Positions 1 to 8,952 of a stretch of DNA of 64,000 nt are shown one piece after another. The stretch comes from Sphingomonas hylomeconis (GTDB lineage: Bacteria > Pseudomonadota > Alphaproteobacteria > Sphingomonadales > Sphingomonadaceae), in NCBI RefSeq assembly GCF_025370105.1, contig NZ_JANQBK010000010.1, positions 1-64,000 of the forward strand, written 5' to 3'. Position numbers and translations under genes: made by a program. The first letter of the stretch is position 1; each line of letters starts with the position of its first letter. The notes under the pieces are model-generated. The model did not search any database, was not told the origin of the DNA, and saw nothing but the letters and a program-made list of their open reading frames with translations.

Positions 1-228
1 CAGCTTGGTGTAGGACAATACCGTGTCCGGCTCGATCCGCTGCGAACCCTCGACGCGCAGCGTCTTGATCTGGCGCACCACCGCCGGCGCGACATTGGCC
101 GGCACCGGCGCCAGCGTCGGCGCGGTCTGCGGGGGGGCGCCCTGCGCGCTCGCCGCGACGGGCAGGCCGGACAGGATCGTGCCCGCCATCAACGCCGTCG
201 TGGCGCGTACGCCGAATTTCGAAACCAT
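1..228 (-). CDS. bamA: Outer membrane protein assembly factor BamA, N-terminal part (runs off window)
   Basis: BamA is the Omp85 beta-barrel that inserts other beta-barrel proteins into the outer membrane. Only the first 76 codons are here, reading toward position 1. They encode a signal peptide (hydrophobic stretch, then a VAASAQG-type cleavage region), a Pro/Ala-rich linker, and the start of the first POTRA domain (IKTLRVEGSQRIEPDTVLSY), which is highly characteristic. The gene follows rseP by 78 bp on the same strand, the usual rseP-bamA order in Proteobacteria. The start is the ATG at 226-228, with no better upstream candidate. The barrel lies outside the window, so its integrity cannot be judged. 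Confidence 0.93.
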   Translation of the reverse strand, partial: MVSKFGVRATTALMAGTILSGLPVAASAQGAPPQTAPTLAPVPANVAPAVVRQIKTLRVEGSQRIEPDTVLSYTKL

Positions 229-306
229 GCTTGTCACTATCCCACCCCAAACCGGAGAAATTACGCGGGTCGCCAAAACTAACGCGCCCGCCCTGCCTTA
301 CCTACG

Positions 307-1440
307 TCAGCCGATCAAGCCGGCCAGATTCTTCCACAGGCCGAATGCGCCAAGATCGTTGAACGTGACGAACATCATGAACACCAGCAGCGCCATCAGC
401 CCGCCACGATAGGCCCATTCCTGCACCGCCGGATTCACCGGACGCCGCCCTATAGCCTCGATTGCGTAGAAAAACAGGTGGCCGCCATCAAGCATCGGAA
501 TTGGCAAGAGATTGATGAACCCCAAGTTAATCGACACGAGCGCGATCAGGAAAACGAATGCTTCCGGGCCGATACTGATCTGTTCGCCGGAAATCTTGGC
601 GATGCGCAAGGGCCCGCCCAGTTCCTTTACCGAGCGGCGACGGCTGATCACCTGTCCCAGTGTCTCGACCATCGTCACGACGATATCGCGCGTCTGGCGC
701 AGAGCGACGACCGGCGCGTCGAGCAGCCCGACCTCGACCAGCACCGGCCTTTCCGGCGCGATGCCGAGAAGCCCGAATTCGTATGTGTTGCCGAACCGAT
801 CGACCTGCGCCTGCGTGCCGATCACGACATCACGGCGCTGCGCCGTGCCGGCGCGATCGAAATCGATCTGGACGCGTTCGTTGGCGCGAATCTTCACATA
901 GCGCGATACGTCGTCGAACGTGCCGACGCCACGCCCGCCGAGCGCGGTGATACGATCGCCGGGCTGCAGCCCGGCCTTGGCCGCGGCGCTGCTCGGCACG
1001 ACCTCGCGCACGACCGGCGGTGTCCGCACGTCGCCGTACAGCAAGGCGAAGCCCATCAGGATCAGGATCGCGAGCAGGAAATTGACCAGCGGGCCGGCGG
1101 CGATGATGATCGCGCGCTGCCAAAGCGGCTTGGCCGGGAAGGTCTGCGCACGGTCGGCAGCGGGCAGCGCGAGCCAGGCCGGATCAGTCTGACTCGCGGC
1201 ATTGAGATCGCCGGCGAATTTAACATAGCCGCCGAGCGGCAGCCAGCTGAACTTCCAGCGCGTGCCGCGCTTGTCGGTCACGCCGAACACTTCCCGGCCG
1301 AAACCGATCGAAAACACTTCGGCCTTCACGCCGCACCAGCGCCCGGCCAGGTAATGGCCCATCTCGTGCACGAACACGAGCGGCCCGATCACCAGCACGA
1401 ACGCCAGGATGGTCAACAACAGGCCGGGGGTCTCGATCAA
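307..1440 (-). CDS. rseP: RIP site-2 metalloprotease RseP
   Basis: Intramembrane zinc protease (M50 family) that cleaves anti-sigma factors and leftover signal peptides within the inner membrane. The 377-residue protein has the zinc motif HEMGH at residues 25-29 in the first transmembrane helix, a central PDZ segment (VREVVPSS... GLQPGDRI), and the second active-site motif NLLPIPMLDGGH in a C-terminal helix. Only one PDZ domain is evident, whereas E. coli RseP has two; single-PDZ forms are common in alphaproteobacteria. It overlaps the end of dxr by 4 bp (ATGA), which supports translational coupling in the dxr-rseP-bamA run. Confidence 0.95.
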   Translation of the reverse strand: MIETPGLLLTILAFVLVIGPLVFVHEMGHYLAGRWCGVKAEVFSIGFGREVFGVTDKRGTRWKFSWLPLGGYVKFAGDLNAASQTDPAWLALPAADRAQTFPAKPLWQRAIIIAAGPLVNFLLAILILMGFALLYGDVRTPPVVREVVPSSAAAKAGLQPGDRITALGGRGVGTFDDVSRYVKIRANERVQIDFDRAGTAQRRDVVIGTQAQVDRFGNTYEFGLLGIAPERPVLVEVGLLDAPVVALRQTRDIVVTMVETLGQVISRRRSVKELGGPLRIAKISGEQISIGPEAFVFLIALVSINLGFINLLPIPMLDGGHLFFYAIEAIGRRPVNPAVQEWAYRGGLMALLVFMMFVTFNDLGAFGLWKNLAGLIG

Positions 1441-2594
1441 ATTACGCGATCCTTCACAAGCTCGTTCGCTGCAGCACGCGCCCCCGCGTCGATCGCCAGG
1501 ACCTCGTCCAGCGTCGTCGGCGCGGGCGGGTCATAACGCAGCAACGTATCGGACACGATTGCGGCAATTTCGAGGAAGCCGATGCGCCGCGCGAGAAAAG
1601 CCGCCACCGCGATCTCGTTGGCGGCATTCAGGATCGCCGGTCGCGCACCGCCGGCATTGAGCGCATCGCGCGCCAGGCGAAGTGCCGGGAAGCGCATCTC
1701 GTCGGGGGCGGCAAAGTCGAGTCGGCCAAGCGCCACCAGATCGAGCGGCTGCATCGGCGTCGCCATGCGGTCGGGCCAGGCCAGGCAATGCGCGATGGGG
1801 GTGCGCATGTCGGGTGGACCCAGCTGCGCCAGTACCGATCCGTCGACATAATCGACCAGCGAATGGATCACCGATTGCGGATGGATGACGATCTCGATTC
1901 GCTCGTACGGCACCGGGAACAGCCGTGCCGCCTCGATCAGTTCGAGCCCCTTGTTCATGCAGGTTGCCGAATCGACCGAGATCTTCGCACCCATCGACCA
2001 ATTGGGATGTGCGACCGCCTGTTCGGGCGTCACGATCCGCATCTGTTCTGTCGACCAGTCGCGGAACGGGCCGCCGCTGCAGGTGATTATGATCCGCCGC
2101 ACGCGTTTGGGCCGGGTCGCGTCGAAGCATTGGAAGATCGCATTATGCTCGGAATCCGCGGGCAGCAGCGTCGCCCCGTGCCTGGCGGCGGCGGCGAGGA
2201 TGATCTCGCCGGCCGAGACCAGCGGCTCCTTGTTGGCCAGCACGACCGTGCCGCCCTGCTCCACCGCGGCCATCACCGGCTCCAGACCCGCGCAGCCGAC
2301 GATCGCCGCCATCGTCCAGTCCGCGCCCATCGCCGCAGTATCGAGCAACGCCTGGCGTCCACCCGCGGTCTCGATCCCCGTCCCGGCCAGCCGCTCGCGG
2401 AGCGCCGGCAGACAGGTCTCGTCCGCCACCACGGCACGCTGCGCGCGCGTGCGCACCGCCGCCTGCGTCAGTTTCTCGACATCGCCATTGGCGGTCAGCG
2501 CCAGCACCTGGAACTTGTCCGGCTCGCGCTCGATCAGGTCGAGCGTGGAGCTGCCGACCGACCCGGTCGCGCCAAGGATGGTGACGGTCTTCAT
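1437..2594 (-). CDS. dxr: 1-deoxy-D-xylulose-5-phosphate reductoisomerase
   Basis: Converts 1-deoxy-D-xylulose 5-phosphate to 2-C-methyl-D-erythritol 4-phosphate with NADPH, the committed step of the MEP isoprenoid pathway. The 385 residues match the family length. Visible motifs are the N-terminal NADPH-binding GATGSVGSSTLDLI, the substrate loop SGGPFRDWS, and the conserved MGAKISVDSAT...MNKGLELIEA segment. It overlaps cdsA by 4 bp upstream and rseP by 4 bp downstream. The neighbouring uppS uses the pathway's product (isopentenyl diphosphate), so the operon links isoprenoid supply with undecaprenyl lipid synthesis. Confidence 0.96.
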   Translation of the reverse strand: MKTVTILGATGSVGSSTLDLIEREPDKFQVLALTANGDVEKLTQAAVRTRAQRAVVADETCLPALRERLAGTGIETAGGRQALLDTAAMGADWTMAAIVGCAGLEPVMAAVEQGGTVVLANKEPLVSAGEIILAAAARHGATLLPADSEHNAIFQCFDATRPKRVRRIIITCSGGPFRDWSTEQMRIVTPEQAVAHPNWSMGAKISVDSATCMNKGLELIEAARLFPVPYERIEIVIHPQSVIHSLVDYVDGSVLAQLGPPDMRTPIAHCLAWPDRMATPMQPLDLVALGRLDFAAPDEMRFPALRLARDALNAGGARPAILNAANEIAVAAFLARRIGFLEIAAIVSDTLLRYDPPAPTTLDEVLAIDAGARAAANELVKDRVI

Positions 2595-3397
2595 GCGTAG
2601 AACCGTGGCAGGATCAGCAACAGCGCAGCAAGCGGCGCGATCGGCACCAGCCCGTCGAGCCGATCGAGCACGCCGCCATGGCCGGGCAGGATATTGCCGC
2701 TATCCTTGACCCCTGCCCGCCGCTTCAGCCAACTCTCGTACAAATCCCCCCCCTGCGCCACTACCGCCAATACGGGCGTCGCCAGCGTCATCCGCCAGGG
2801 CAGGCCGAACTGGACGTGCAGCAGCATGGCGAACAGGCCGGCGGCGACCACGCCTCCGGCGAGGCCGGCCCACGTCTTGTTCGGGCTGATCGCCGGCGCG
2901 AGCTTCGGCCCGCCGATCGAACGCCCGGAAAAATAGGCGCCAATATCGCATGCCCAGACCAGCGCCAGCGTCCAGAAGGCGAACAGCAAGCCGTGATCGG
3001 CGCGGCGCAGGAATACCAGCGACAGTACCGGCAGCCCGCAATAGACGATACCCGAGGCCAGGCGCGGCTGGCGCGTGACGATCACGGTGAAGAAGGCGGC
3101 GCCGGCGAGCAGCCCCAACGTGAAGAAATAATGCACCTCGATGATCAGCGAGGCCGGCGCCATCGTCGCCAGCGGCACCGACAGCGCGAACTGCGCGACC
3201 CGCTTGTTGCGCGCATCGGCCCGTGCGCCCGTGGCAGCAAGATCGGCCCATTCGGCCATCATGAACAGGGCGCCGACAGTGCACAGCACCCAGAAGGCGA
3301 TACCACCGAGCCACAGCGCTACCGCGGCAACTGCGATCAGCAACACGCCAGTACCCGCCCGGACCGCGAGGTCCGATTTACGTTTTGCCGCGGTCAC
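2591..3397 (-). CDS. cdsA: Phosphatidate cytidylyltransferase CdsA
   Basis: Makes CDP-diacylglycerol from phosphatidic acid and CTP in the inner membrane; this is the precursor for all phospholipids, including those made by pssA and psd about 6 kb away. The 268-residue protein is hydrophobic with several membrane segments and ends with the CDP-OH family signature region (GDLYESWLKRRAGVKDSGN, then PGHGGVLDRLD). The frame stays open far upstream through uppS. I place the start at the GTG at 3395-3397 because it overlaps the uppS stop (GTGA) exactly as the other operon junctions do, and the N-terminus then reads [13 protein letters not shown] followed by the first helix. Confidence 0.93.
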   Translation of the reverse strand: MTAAKRKSDLAVRAGTGVLLIAVAAVALWLGGIAFWVLCTVGALFMMAEWADLAATGARADARNKRVAQFALSVPLATMAPASLIIEVHYFFTLGLLAGAAFFTVIVTRQPRLASGIVYCGLPVLSLVFLRRADHGLLFAFWTLALVWACDIGAYFSGRSIGGPKLAPAISPNKTWAGLAGGVVAAGLFAMLLHVQFGLPWRMTLATPVLAVVAQGGDLYESWLKRRAGVKDSGNILPGHGGVLDRLDGLVPIAPLAALLLILPRFYA

Positions 3398-4149
3398 AGG
3401 CCGCCATAACGCCGCTGGCGTTGCGCGAACGTCGCCACCGCTTGGGCTAGTGCCGCGGCGTCGAAATCGGGCCACAGCGTGTCGACGAACAGCAATTCGG
3501 CATAGGCCGCCTGCCATAACAGGAAGTTGGACAGCCGCACTTCGCCCGAGGTGCGAATCAGCAGGTCGAGCGGCGGCAGGTCGCGCGTGTCGAGTTCGTG
3601 TTCGATCGCCGCATCGTCGATCGCCTCGATCGCGAGCTCGCCTGCGACCGCCTTGGCGGCGAGCCGCCGCGCCGCCGCCGCGATTTCGGCCTGCGCGCCG
3701 TAATTGAGCGCGATCGCCAGAATCGGTCCGGTGTTGAACTGCGTCCGCGCGATCGCATCGTCTACCAGTTTGACCAGATCGGGTGCGAAGCGGCGATAAT
3801 CGCCGATCACGCGCAGCCGCACGTTCTCGCGCGCCAACTCGTCGATATCGCTGCGGATGAAGATGCGCAGCAAACCCATCAGGTCGCTGACTTCCTCTTC
3901 CGGCCGCCGCCAATTTTCCGACGAAAAGGCATACAGCGTCATCGCCTCGATGCCCATCGCGCGGCCCGCGCGGGTTACCGCGCGCACCGCCTCGACGCCG
4001 GCCTTGTGCCCGGCGACGCGCGGCAGGAACCTCTTCTTGGCCCAGCGCCCGTTGCCGTCCATGATGATCGCGACATGACGCGGCAACGCGCCGCCGCCGA
4101 CGCGACTTCCCGGGACTGGCTCCGGCGCGATGGCAGGCGCCGCGCTCAC
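3394..4149 (-). CDS. uppS: Isoprenyl transferase (undecaprenyl diphosphate synthase)
   Basis: cis-Prenyltransferase that extends farnesyl diphosphate with isopentenyl diphosphate to the C55 carrier lipid for peptidoglycan and polysaccharide assembly. The 251 residues carry the diagnostic phosphate-binding motif [13 protein letters not shown] (catalytic Asp at residue 31), then [10 protein letters not shown], and the C-terminal [15 protein letters not shown]...AELLF signature. The N-terminus has about 20 extra residues (Ala/Pro rich) before the core. The start overlaps the frr stop by 4 bp (ATGA). Confidence 0.96.
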   Translation of the reverse strand: MSAAPAIAPEPVPGSRVGGGALPRHVAIIMDGNGRWAKKRFLPRVAGHKAGVEAVRAVTRAGRAMGIEAMTLYAFSSENWRRPEEEVSDLMGLLRIFIRSDIDELARENVRLRVIGDYRRFAPDLVKLVDDAIARTQFNTGPILAIALNYGAQAEIAAAARRLAAKAVAGELAIEAIDDAAIEHELDTRDLPPLDLLIRTSGEVRLSNFLLWQAAYAELLFVDTLWPDFDAAALAQAVATFAQRQRRYGGL

Positions 4150-4703
4150 TTGCCCAGGATTTCCTTTTCCTTGGCGGTCGCCGCCGCATCGAGCTCGCCG
4201 ATCGTCTTGTCGGTCAGCTTCTGCACTTCGGTCTCGAGCTTCTTGCGGTCGTCCTCGCCGAACAGGCCCTTCTTCTCGTCGGCCTTGAGCGAATCCATGC
4301 CATCGCGGCGCACGTTGCGCGCGGCGATGCGCGCGTCCTCGGCATATTTGCCCGCCAGCTTGGCAAGCTCCTTGCGGCGCTCCTCGGTCAGATCGGGGAT
4401 CGGCAGGCGCAGCGTGGTGCCGTCAACGATCGGGTTGAGCCCCAGTCCGGCTGAGCGGATCGCCTTGTCGCACGGACCGACGTTCGACTTGTCCCATACC
4501 TGCACGGAGATCATCCGCGGCTCGGGCACCGAGACGGTGGCGACCTGGTTGAGTGGCATCTGCGCCCCGTACACTTCCACCGTCACCGGATCGAGCAGCG
4601 AGGTCGAAGCACGCCCGGTGCGCAGGCCGGAAAGATCGTGCTTCAGCGCCTCGACCGCGCCGGCCATGCGGCGTTCGAGATCGGCCTTGTCGTATGCGGC
4701 CAT
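4146..4703 (-). CDS. frr: Ribosome recycling factor
   Basis: Works with EF-G to split post-termination ribosomes. The 185 residues are the standard length; the N-terminus ([20 protein letters not shown]) and the conserved LRTGRAS...[11 protein letters not shown] segment identify it. A charged helical region rich in Glu, Lys and Arg forms the rest of the three-helix bundle. It lies 1 bp downstream of pyrH and overlaps uppS, so it is part of the pyrH-frr-uppS-cdsA-dxr-rseP-bamA run. Confidence 0.97.
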   Translation of the reverse strand: MAAYDKADLERRMAGAVEALKHDLSGLRTGRASTSLLDPVTVEVYGAQMPLNQVATVSVPEPRMISVQVWDKSNVGPCDKAIRSAGLGLNPIVDGTTLRLPIPDLTEERRKELAKLAGKYAEDARIAARNVRRDGMDSLKADEKKGLFGEDDRKKLETEVQKLTDKTIGELDAAATAKEKEILGK

Positions 4704-4704
4704 G

Positions 4705-5427
4705 TTATTGCTCCTTCTGTACGGTCGTCGAGACGCCTTCGCCGCTCAGCACGGCGGCGAAATTGCCGTGCTCGCGGATATTGAAGACGACGATCGGGAT
4801 ATCGTTGTCACGGCACAGCGAGATAGCGCTGGCATCCATGACCTTCAAATTCTTCGCCAGCACGGTATCGTAGCTGACCGTATCGTAGCGCGTCGCGGTG
4901 GGCACGATCTTGGGATCGGCATCGTAGACGCCGTCGACCGAGGTGCCCTTGAACAAGGCGTCGCACTTCATCTCCGCCGCGCGCAGCGCCGCGCCGCTGT
5001 CGGTGGTGAAATACGGCTCGCCGACGCCGGCGGCGAAGATCACCACGCGGCCCTTTTCGAGATGGCGTTCGGCCCGGCGGCGGATCACCGGCTCGCAGAT
5101 CTTGTCCATCGAAATGGCGGACTGCACGCGCGTCGAGACACCGATCTGTTCGAGCGCATTCTGCACCGCGAGCGCGTTCATCACGGTGGCCAGCATGCCC
5201 ATATGGTCGGCGGTGGCGCGTTCGAAGCCCTTGGCGGCGGCGGCGAGACCGCGGAAGATATTGCCACCTCCCACGACGATGCACAGCTCATAGCCTTGCG
5301 CTTTGACGTCGGCGATCTCGCCGGCGACGCGCGCGGTGACGGCGGGATCGATGGCGAGGCCATTCTCGCCCATCAGGACTTCGCCGGATAATTTCAACAG
5401 GATGCGGTTGTAGCGGGGTGTCGTCAC
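4705..5427 (-). CDS. pyrH: UMP kinase
   Basis: Hexameric bacterial UMP kinase of the amino-acid kinase fold, phosphorylating UMP to UDP. The 240 residues show the N-terminal [12 protein letters not shown], the nucleotide-binding [10 protein letters not shown], and the [14 protein letters not shown] region typical of the family. It is the first gene of the long envelope operon. The upstream gap to position 5681 presumably holds the operon promoter, but no clear -35/-10 pair stands out. In many alphaproteobacteria tsf directly precedes pyrH; here a gene on the opposite strand lies between them. Confidence 0.97.
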   Translation of the reverse strand: MTTPRYNRILLKLSGEVLMGENGLAIDPAVTARVAGEIADVKAQGYELCIVVGGGNIFRGLAAAAKGFERATADHMGMLATVMNALAVQNALEQIGVSTRVQSAISMDKICEPVIRRRAERHLEKGRVVIFAAGVGEPYFTTDSGAALRAAEMKCDALFKGTSVDGVYDADPKIVPTATRYDTVSYDTVLAKNLKVMDASAISLCRDNDIPIVVFNIREHGNFAAVLSGEGVSTTVQKEQ

Positions 5428-5681
5428 GGGGGTCCAATATGCTGAAGGCGGGCGGCGCGGACCTTAGTGGTGCGCGGGAGCGATTGGAAGGGCGAAGCGC
5501 GGGCGTTGGACGTAAGCGCGGCCCCACCCGGCGCGGCCCCCCTGCGCGGCGTTGCGCAGCACGCCGCCTTGGGTTAATCTCCGCCCGAGGAGTTTCGATC
5601 ATGGTCCAGCGTTTCCGCTAAGGCGGCACAGCATTGACGGCGGCGCGAGCCGCCACCCAGGACCCTGATATCGAGATTTCC

Positions 5682-6461
5682 ATGCCCAGAATGATTGGCA
5701 AGATTTGTGTCGTTACCGGTGCCGCGCGCGGCATCGGCCTCAGCATCGCCGCCCACTTTCACGACGAGGGCGGCAGCGTTATCCTCACCGATATAGATCG
5801 CGCCGCCGGCGCCGCCGCAGCGCGGACCATCGGCTGCCACTTCGAGCCGCTCGACGTGCGCGAGGAAGTCGATTGGGCGCGCCTCGCCGAGCGCATTCCG
5901 ATCGCCGACGTGGTGGTCAACAATGCCGGGATCACCGGCTTCGAGCACGGCGGCGGCCCGCACGATCCCGAACATGCCAGCCTGGCCGATTGGCGCGCGG
6001 TTCATGCCGTCAATCTTGACGGCACGTTCCTCGGCTGCCGCTATGCGATCGGCGCGATGAAGCAGCAGGGCACGGGATCGATCATCAACATCTCGTCGCG
6101 CTCCGGGCTGGTCGGCATCCCGCTCGCCGCGGCCTATGCGGCGTCCAAGGCGGCGATCCGCAACCACACGAAAAGCGTCGCGCTCTATTGCGCGCAGCAA
6201 GGCTGGCGAATCCGCTGCAACTCGATCCACCCGGCGGCGATTCTCACGCCGATATGGGAGCCGATGCTCGGCACCGGCCCGGACCGCGAGGATCGGATGC
6301 AGGCCCTGGTTGCCGACACGCCGCTCAAGCGCTTCGGCCAGCCAGACGAAGTCGCCGCGATCGCCGTGCTGCTCGCGTCCGACGAAGCGACCTATATCAC
6401 CGGCACGGAACTCAACATCGACGGCGGGCTGCTCGCCGGATCGGCCGCCACGCCGGGCTGA
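5682..6461 (+). CDS. SDR family NAD(P)-dependent oxidoreductase
   Basis: Classical short-chain dehydrogenase/reductase of 259 residues with a Rossmann fold. Visible motifs are the cofactor-binding TGAARGIG near the N-terminus, VVNNAG, the catalytic Ser in NISSRSG, YAASK (catalytic Tyr and Lys), and the C-terminal [11 protein letters not shown]. An Asp at the end of the second beta strand (LTDIDRA) suggests preference for NAD over NADP. The substrate cannot be read from sequence. The start is uncertain: ATG at 5682 is chosen, ATG at 5691 ([10 protein letters not shown]) is equally possible, and a TTG at 5634 would add 16 residues. It stands alone on the plus strand inside a conserved minus-strand block. 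Confidence 0.88.
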   Translation: MPRMIGKICVVTGAARGIGLSIAAHFHDEGGSVILTDIDRAAGAAAARTIGCHFEPLDVREEVDWARLAERIPIADVVVNNAGITGFEHGGGPHDPEHASLADWRAVHAVNLDGTFLGCRYAIGAMKQQGTGSIINISSRSGLVGIPLAAAYAASKAAIRNHTKSVALYCAQQGWRIRCNSIHPAAILTPIWEPMLGTGPDREDRMQALVADTPLKRFGQPDEVAAIAVLLASDEATYITGTELNIDGGLLAGSAATPG

Positions 6462-6493
6462 CAGACCCGATCGGGCCGCACCCGATCAAACGC

Positions 6494-6522
6494 AAAAAGG
6501 GCCGCGTCTTTCGACGCGGCCC
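6494..6522 (-). terminator. Rho-independent terminator of rpsB-tsf
   Basis: A perfect 10-bp stem (GGGCCGCGTC / GACGCGGCCC) with a TTTC loop, followed on the minus strand by five T residues (AAAAA at 6494-6498 on the plus strand). It lies 26 bp after the tsf stop codon. The SDR gene converges from the other side, so the hairpin may serve both directions, though only the minus strand has the T-tract. Confidence 0.9.
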
Positions 6523-6548
6523 TCCTGCTTGATCGCAGCAACCGATCC

Positions 6549-7481
6549 TCAGACCGGCTGCTTGACGCCCGAAGCGGCAGCGACTTCCGCCGCGAAATCG
6601 CTGGTTTCCTTTTCGATGCCTTCGCCGAGCTGGAAGCGGACATAGTCGACCAGCTTGATCGGCTTGCCCGCGGCCTTTGCGGCATTGGCGACGACGTCGG
6701 AGATCTTGGTCTTGCCGTCCATCACCAGCAACTGGCTGACCAGCGCGTTTTCCTTGCGGTACTTGGCGATGCCGCCTTCGACCATCTTGGCGATGATGTC
6801 GGCCGGCTTGCCGCTTTCGGCCGCCTTTTCGGTGGCGATTGCGCGCTCGCGCTCGATCACCTCGGGATCAAGATCTTCCTCGTTCAGCGCGAGCGGGAAG
6901 GCTGCCGCGATGTGCATGGCGATCTGCCGGCCCAGCGCGTTGAGCGTCTCGGCATCGGCTTCGCTCTCGAGCGCGACCAGCACGCCGATCTTGCCCAGGC
7001 CCGGCGCAGCCGCATTGTGCACGTACGGCACGACAGCGCCCACGCTCACTTCGAGACGCTTGGCGCGACGGATCGCCTGGTTCTCGCCGATCGTGGCGAT
7101 GTTGTTGGTCAGCGTTTCCTCGACGGTCTTTTCACCGAGCGAAGCGGCCTTGATCGTGTCGATCGAATCGCCGAGCGCGAGCGCTACCGCGGTCACATCA
7201 CGCACGAAGGTCTGGAACTGGTCGTTCTTGGCGACGAAATCGGTTTCCGAATTCACCTCGACCGCAGCACCCTTGGTGCCGTTGACTTCGACGCCGACCA
7301 GGCCTTCAGCGGCGGTGCGGCTGGACTTCTTGGCGGCGGCCGCGAGGCCCTTGGCGCGCAGCCAGTCGACCGCGGCGTTCATGTCGCCATTCGCTTCGGT
7401 CAGTGCCTTCTTGCAATCCATCATGCCCGCGCCGCTCTTTTCGCGCAGATCCTTCACCGCTGCTGCCGTGATCTCGGCCAT
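6549..7481 (-). CDS. tsf: Translation elongation factor Ts
   Basis: Guanine-nucleotide exchange factor for EF-Tu. The 310 residues begin with the UBA-like N-terminal domain ([19 protein letters not shown]) and carry the signature [14 protein letters not shown] that contacts EF-Tu; the dimerisation core and C-terminal module follow. It lies downstream of rpsB on the same strand with an 87-bp gap that contains a strong hairpin, and ends just before a T-tract terminator. Confidence 0.97.
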   Translation of the reverse strand: MAEITAAAVKDLREKSGAGMMDCKKALTEANGDMNAAVDWLRAKGLAAAAKKSSRTAAEGLVGVEVNGTKGAAVEVNSETDFVAKNDQFQTFVRDVTAVALALGDSIDTIKAASLGEKTVEETLTNNIATIGENQAIRRAKRLEVSVGAVVPYVHNAAAPGLGKIGVLVALESEADAETLNALGRQIAMHIAAAFPLALNEEDLDPEVIERERAIATEKAAESGKPADIIAKMVEGGIAKYRKENALVSQLLVMDGKTKISDVVANAAKAAGKPIKLVDYVRFQLGEGIEKETSDFAAEVAAASGVKQPV

Positions 7482-7513
7482 GTCTCTAATCCTTTTCAGT
7501 CTGCAAATGTGAC

Positions 7514-7549
7514 GCGGGCGGGGAAAGGCTCTCGCCCCACCCCGCCCGC
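7514..7549 (-). promoter_or_regulatory. Intercistronic hairpin between rpsB and tsf
   Basis: Perfect 10-bp G+C stem (GCGGGCGGGG at 7514-7523, CCCCGCCCGC at 7540-7549) with a 16-nt loop and no T-tract. In transcript order it sits between rpsB and tsf, where other bacteria have a partial terminator or RNA-processing site that sets the S2:EF-Ts ratio. That role is inferred from position. Confidence 0.6.
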
Positions 7550-7568
7550 TAACTCAGCAAGGTGACGC

Positions 7569-8474
7569 TTATGCGTCGATCTGGCGCTCGCCTTCGGCGG
7601 CCGTTTCCGGCTCGGTCGACGCGGCAGGCGTCTCCGGATCGGCAGCTTCAGCAGCGGCGGGCGCGAAATCGGCTTCCGTCACCGACGTGTCGGCAGCGAC
7701 CGACGGCGATGCCTCGACCGGGGCAACCGTCAGCGCTTCCTCGACCGGGGGCTGCTCGAGCGCGCCGACGTCGACGTGACGCGCCTGCTGCTCCTGGCCG
7801 CCACGGGTCGCGGCAATGGCGATCGCTTCGCAATACAGGCGGATGGCGCGGCTGGCGTCATCATTGGCCGGAACCGGGAAGGCGATGCCATCGGGCGAGA
7901 CGTTCGAATCGAGGATCGCAACGACCGGGATACCCAGCGTGTTGGCTTCCTTGATCGCCAGCTCTTCCTTGTTGGCGTCGATCACGAACATCACGTCCGG
8001 AATACCGCCCATGTCGCGGATGCCGCCCAGCGACAGTTCGAGCTTGTCGCGCTCGCGGGTCAGCTGCAGCACTTCCTTCTTGGTCAGGCCGTGCGTGTCG
8101 CCCGACAGCTGCTCTTCCAGCGTCTTGAGGCGCTTGATCGAGCCCGAGATGGTCTTCCAGTTGGTGAGCATGCCGCCCAACCAGCGATGGTTGACGAAAT
8201 GCTGGCCCGAACGACGCGCTGCGTCCGCGACGGGCTCCTGCGCCTGGCGCTTGGTGCCGACGAACAGCACCTTGCCGCCAGCCGCGGTCGATGCCGCGAC
8301 GAACTCAAGCGCGCGCGCGAACAGCGGTACGGTCTGCGAAAGATCGAGAATATGGACGCCGTTGCGGTCGCCAAAGATGTAGGGCTTCATCTTCGGGTTC
8401 CAGCGATGCGTCTGGTGTCCGAAATGCGCGCCCGTTTCGAGCAACGCCTGCATGGAGACGACTGGTGCCGCCAT
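7569..8474 (-). CDS. rpsB: 30S ribosomal protein S2
   Basis: S2 of the small ribosomal subunit. The core is unmistakable ([20 protein letters not shown], then [19 protein letters not shown], then [20 protein letters not shown]). The frame is open further upstream, but the start is set at ATG 8472-8474 because a good Shine-Dalgarno (GGAAAGGA) precedes it and the mature S2 sequence begins there, giving 301 residues. About 65 residues at the C-terminus form an Ala/Glu/Pro/Thr-rich, strongly acidic tail absent from E. coli S2; such extensions are common in sphingomonads and of unknown function. Confidence 0.96.
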   Translation of the reverse strand: MAAPVVSMQALLETGAHFGHQTHRWNPKMKPYIFGDRNGVHILDLSQTVPLFARALEFVAASTAAGGKVLFVGTKRQAQEPVADAARRSGQHFVNHRWLGGMLTNWKTISGSIKRLKTLEEQLSGDTHGLTKKEVLQLTRERDKLELSLGGIRDMGGIPDVMFVIDANKEELAIKEANTLGIPVVAILDSNVSPDGIAFPVPANDDASRAIRLYCEAIAIAATRGGQEQQARHVDVGALEQPPVEEALTVAPVEASPSVAADTSVTEADFAPAAAEAADPETPAASTEPETAAEGERQIDA

Positions 8475-8661
8475 AGATATTTCCTTTCCGGTTGAGCCTC
8501 TGGGAAGCGAGTGATCCATGTGGCGGGTGGAACCCGCCGGACACCGGCTATGTATGCTTCCCATGCGGTGTGAAGGCGCGCCCTTTACCGCGCGCCACGT
8601 ACGAAATCAAGTGTTGACGGCGGAACATCAGTGGAACATAAAGGGTCCGTAAGCAGGACAT

Positions 8662-8687
8662 GGAACTTTCGAAATCCTCAGGGGGTT
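8662..8687 (+). promoter_or_regulatory. Possible EcfG-type (general stress) promoter
   Basis: GGAAC at 8662-8666 followed after 17 nt by GGTT at 8684-8687 resembles the alphaproteobacterial EcfG/SigT element GGAAC-N16-17-CGTT, ending 40 bp before the ATG of the small membrane protein gene. Two more GGAAC boxes lie at 8622 and 8633 without a convincing -10. The -10 match is imperfect. Confidence 0.35.
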
Positions 8688-8727
8688 TTCGTTCCGATTT
8701 CTGCCCGGAATTCTAGGGAGTTGGGCC

Positions 8728-8952
8728 ATGATGACGTTCGTTTCATACCTGCTGTTCGCGACCGCATTGGGAACATCCCTTGCCGTGATGTTCCACACCC
8801 TGATGCCGGCGCTTCCGCGTATCATCGCACTGCTGCAGGGTCGTGAAGATGTCGCCGCGATGCCGCACCTCGTGCTCAGGGATCGTCGGTCGTCGTCGCG
8901 GGCGCGACTGGCCCAGCCGCAGACGGCACCGGCGCAGCGCGCAGCCGCTTGA
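8728..8952 (+). CDS. Small single-span membrane protein, function unknown
   Basis: 74-residue hypothetical protein. Residues about 3-36 are hydrophobic (FVSYLLFATALGTSLAV, then PALPRIIALL), followed by a basic, Gln/Ala-rich tail, consistent with one or two short membrane segments and a cytoplasmic basic C-terminus. GGGAG lies about 8 bp before the ATG at 8728. The upstream 100 bp hold several GGAAC boxes. The 3' end overlaps the convergent pssA coding region by 77 bp, so the tail may be a by-product of that overlap or the true gene may end differently. No family recognised. Confidence 0.5.
   Translation: MMTFVSYLLFATALGTSLAVMFHTLMPALPRIIALLQGREDVAAMPHLVLRDRRSSSRARLAQPQTAPAQRAAA

Noticed and set aside
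2591..4189. Very long open frame that would fuse cdsA with a product read through uppS
   Set aside because: The upstream part is a shifted frame of uppS with Arg-rich, low-complexity translation. cdsA has its own GTG start overlapping the uppS stop.
5601..5621. Seven-codon leader (MVQRFR) behind a GAGGAG Shine-Dalgarno before the SDR gene
   Set aside because: No attenuator hairpin or amino-acid bias accompanies it, and such short frames occur by chance.
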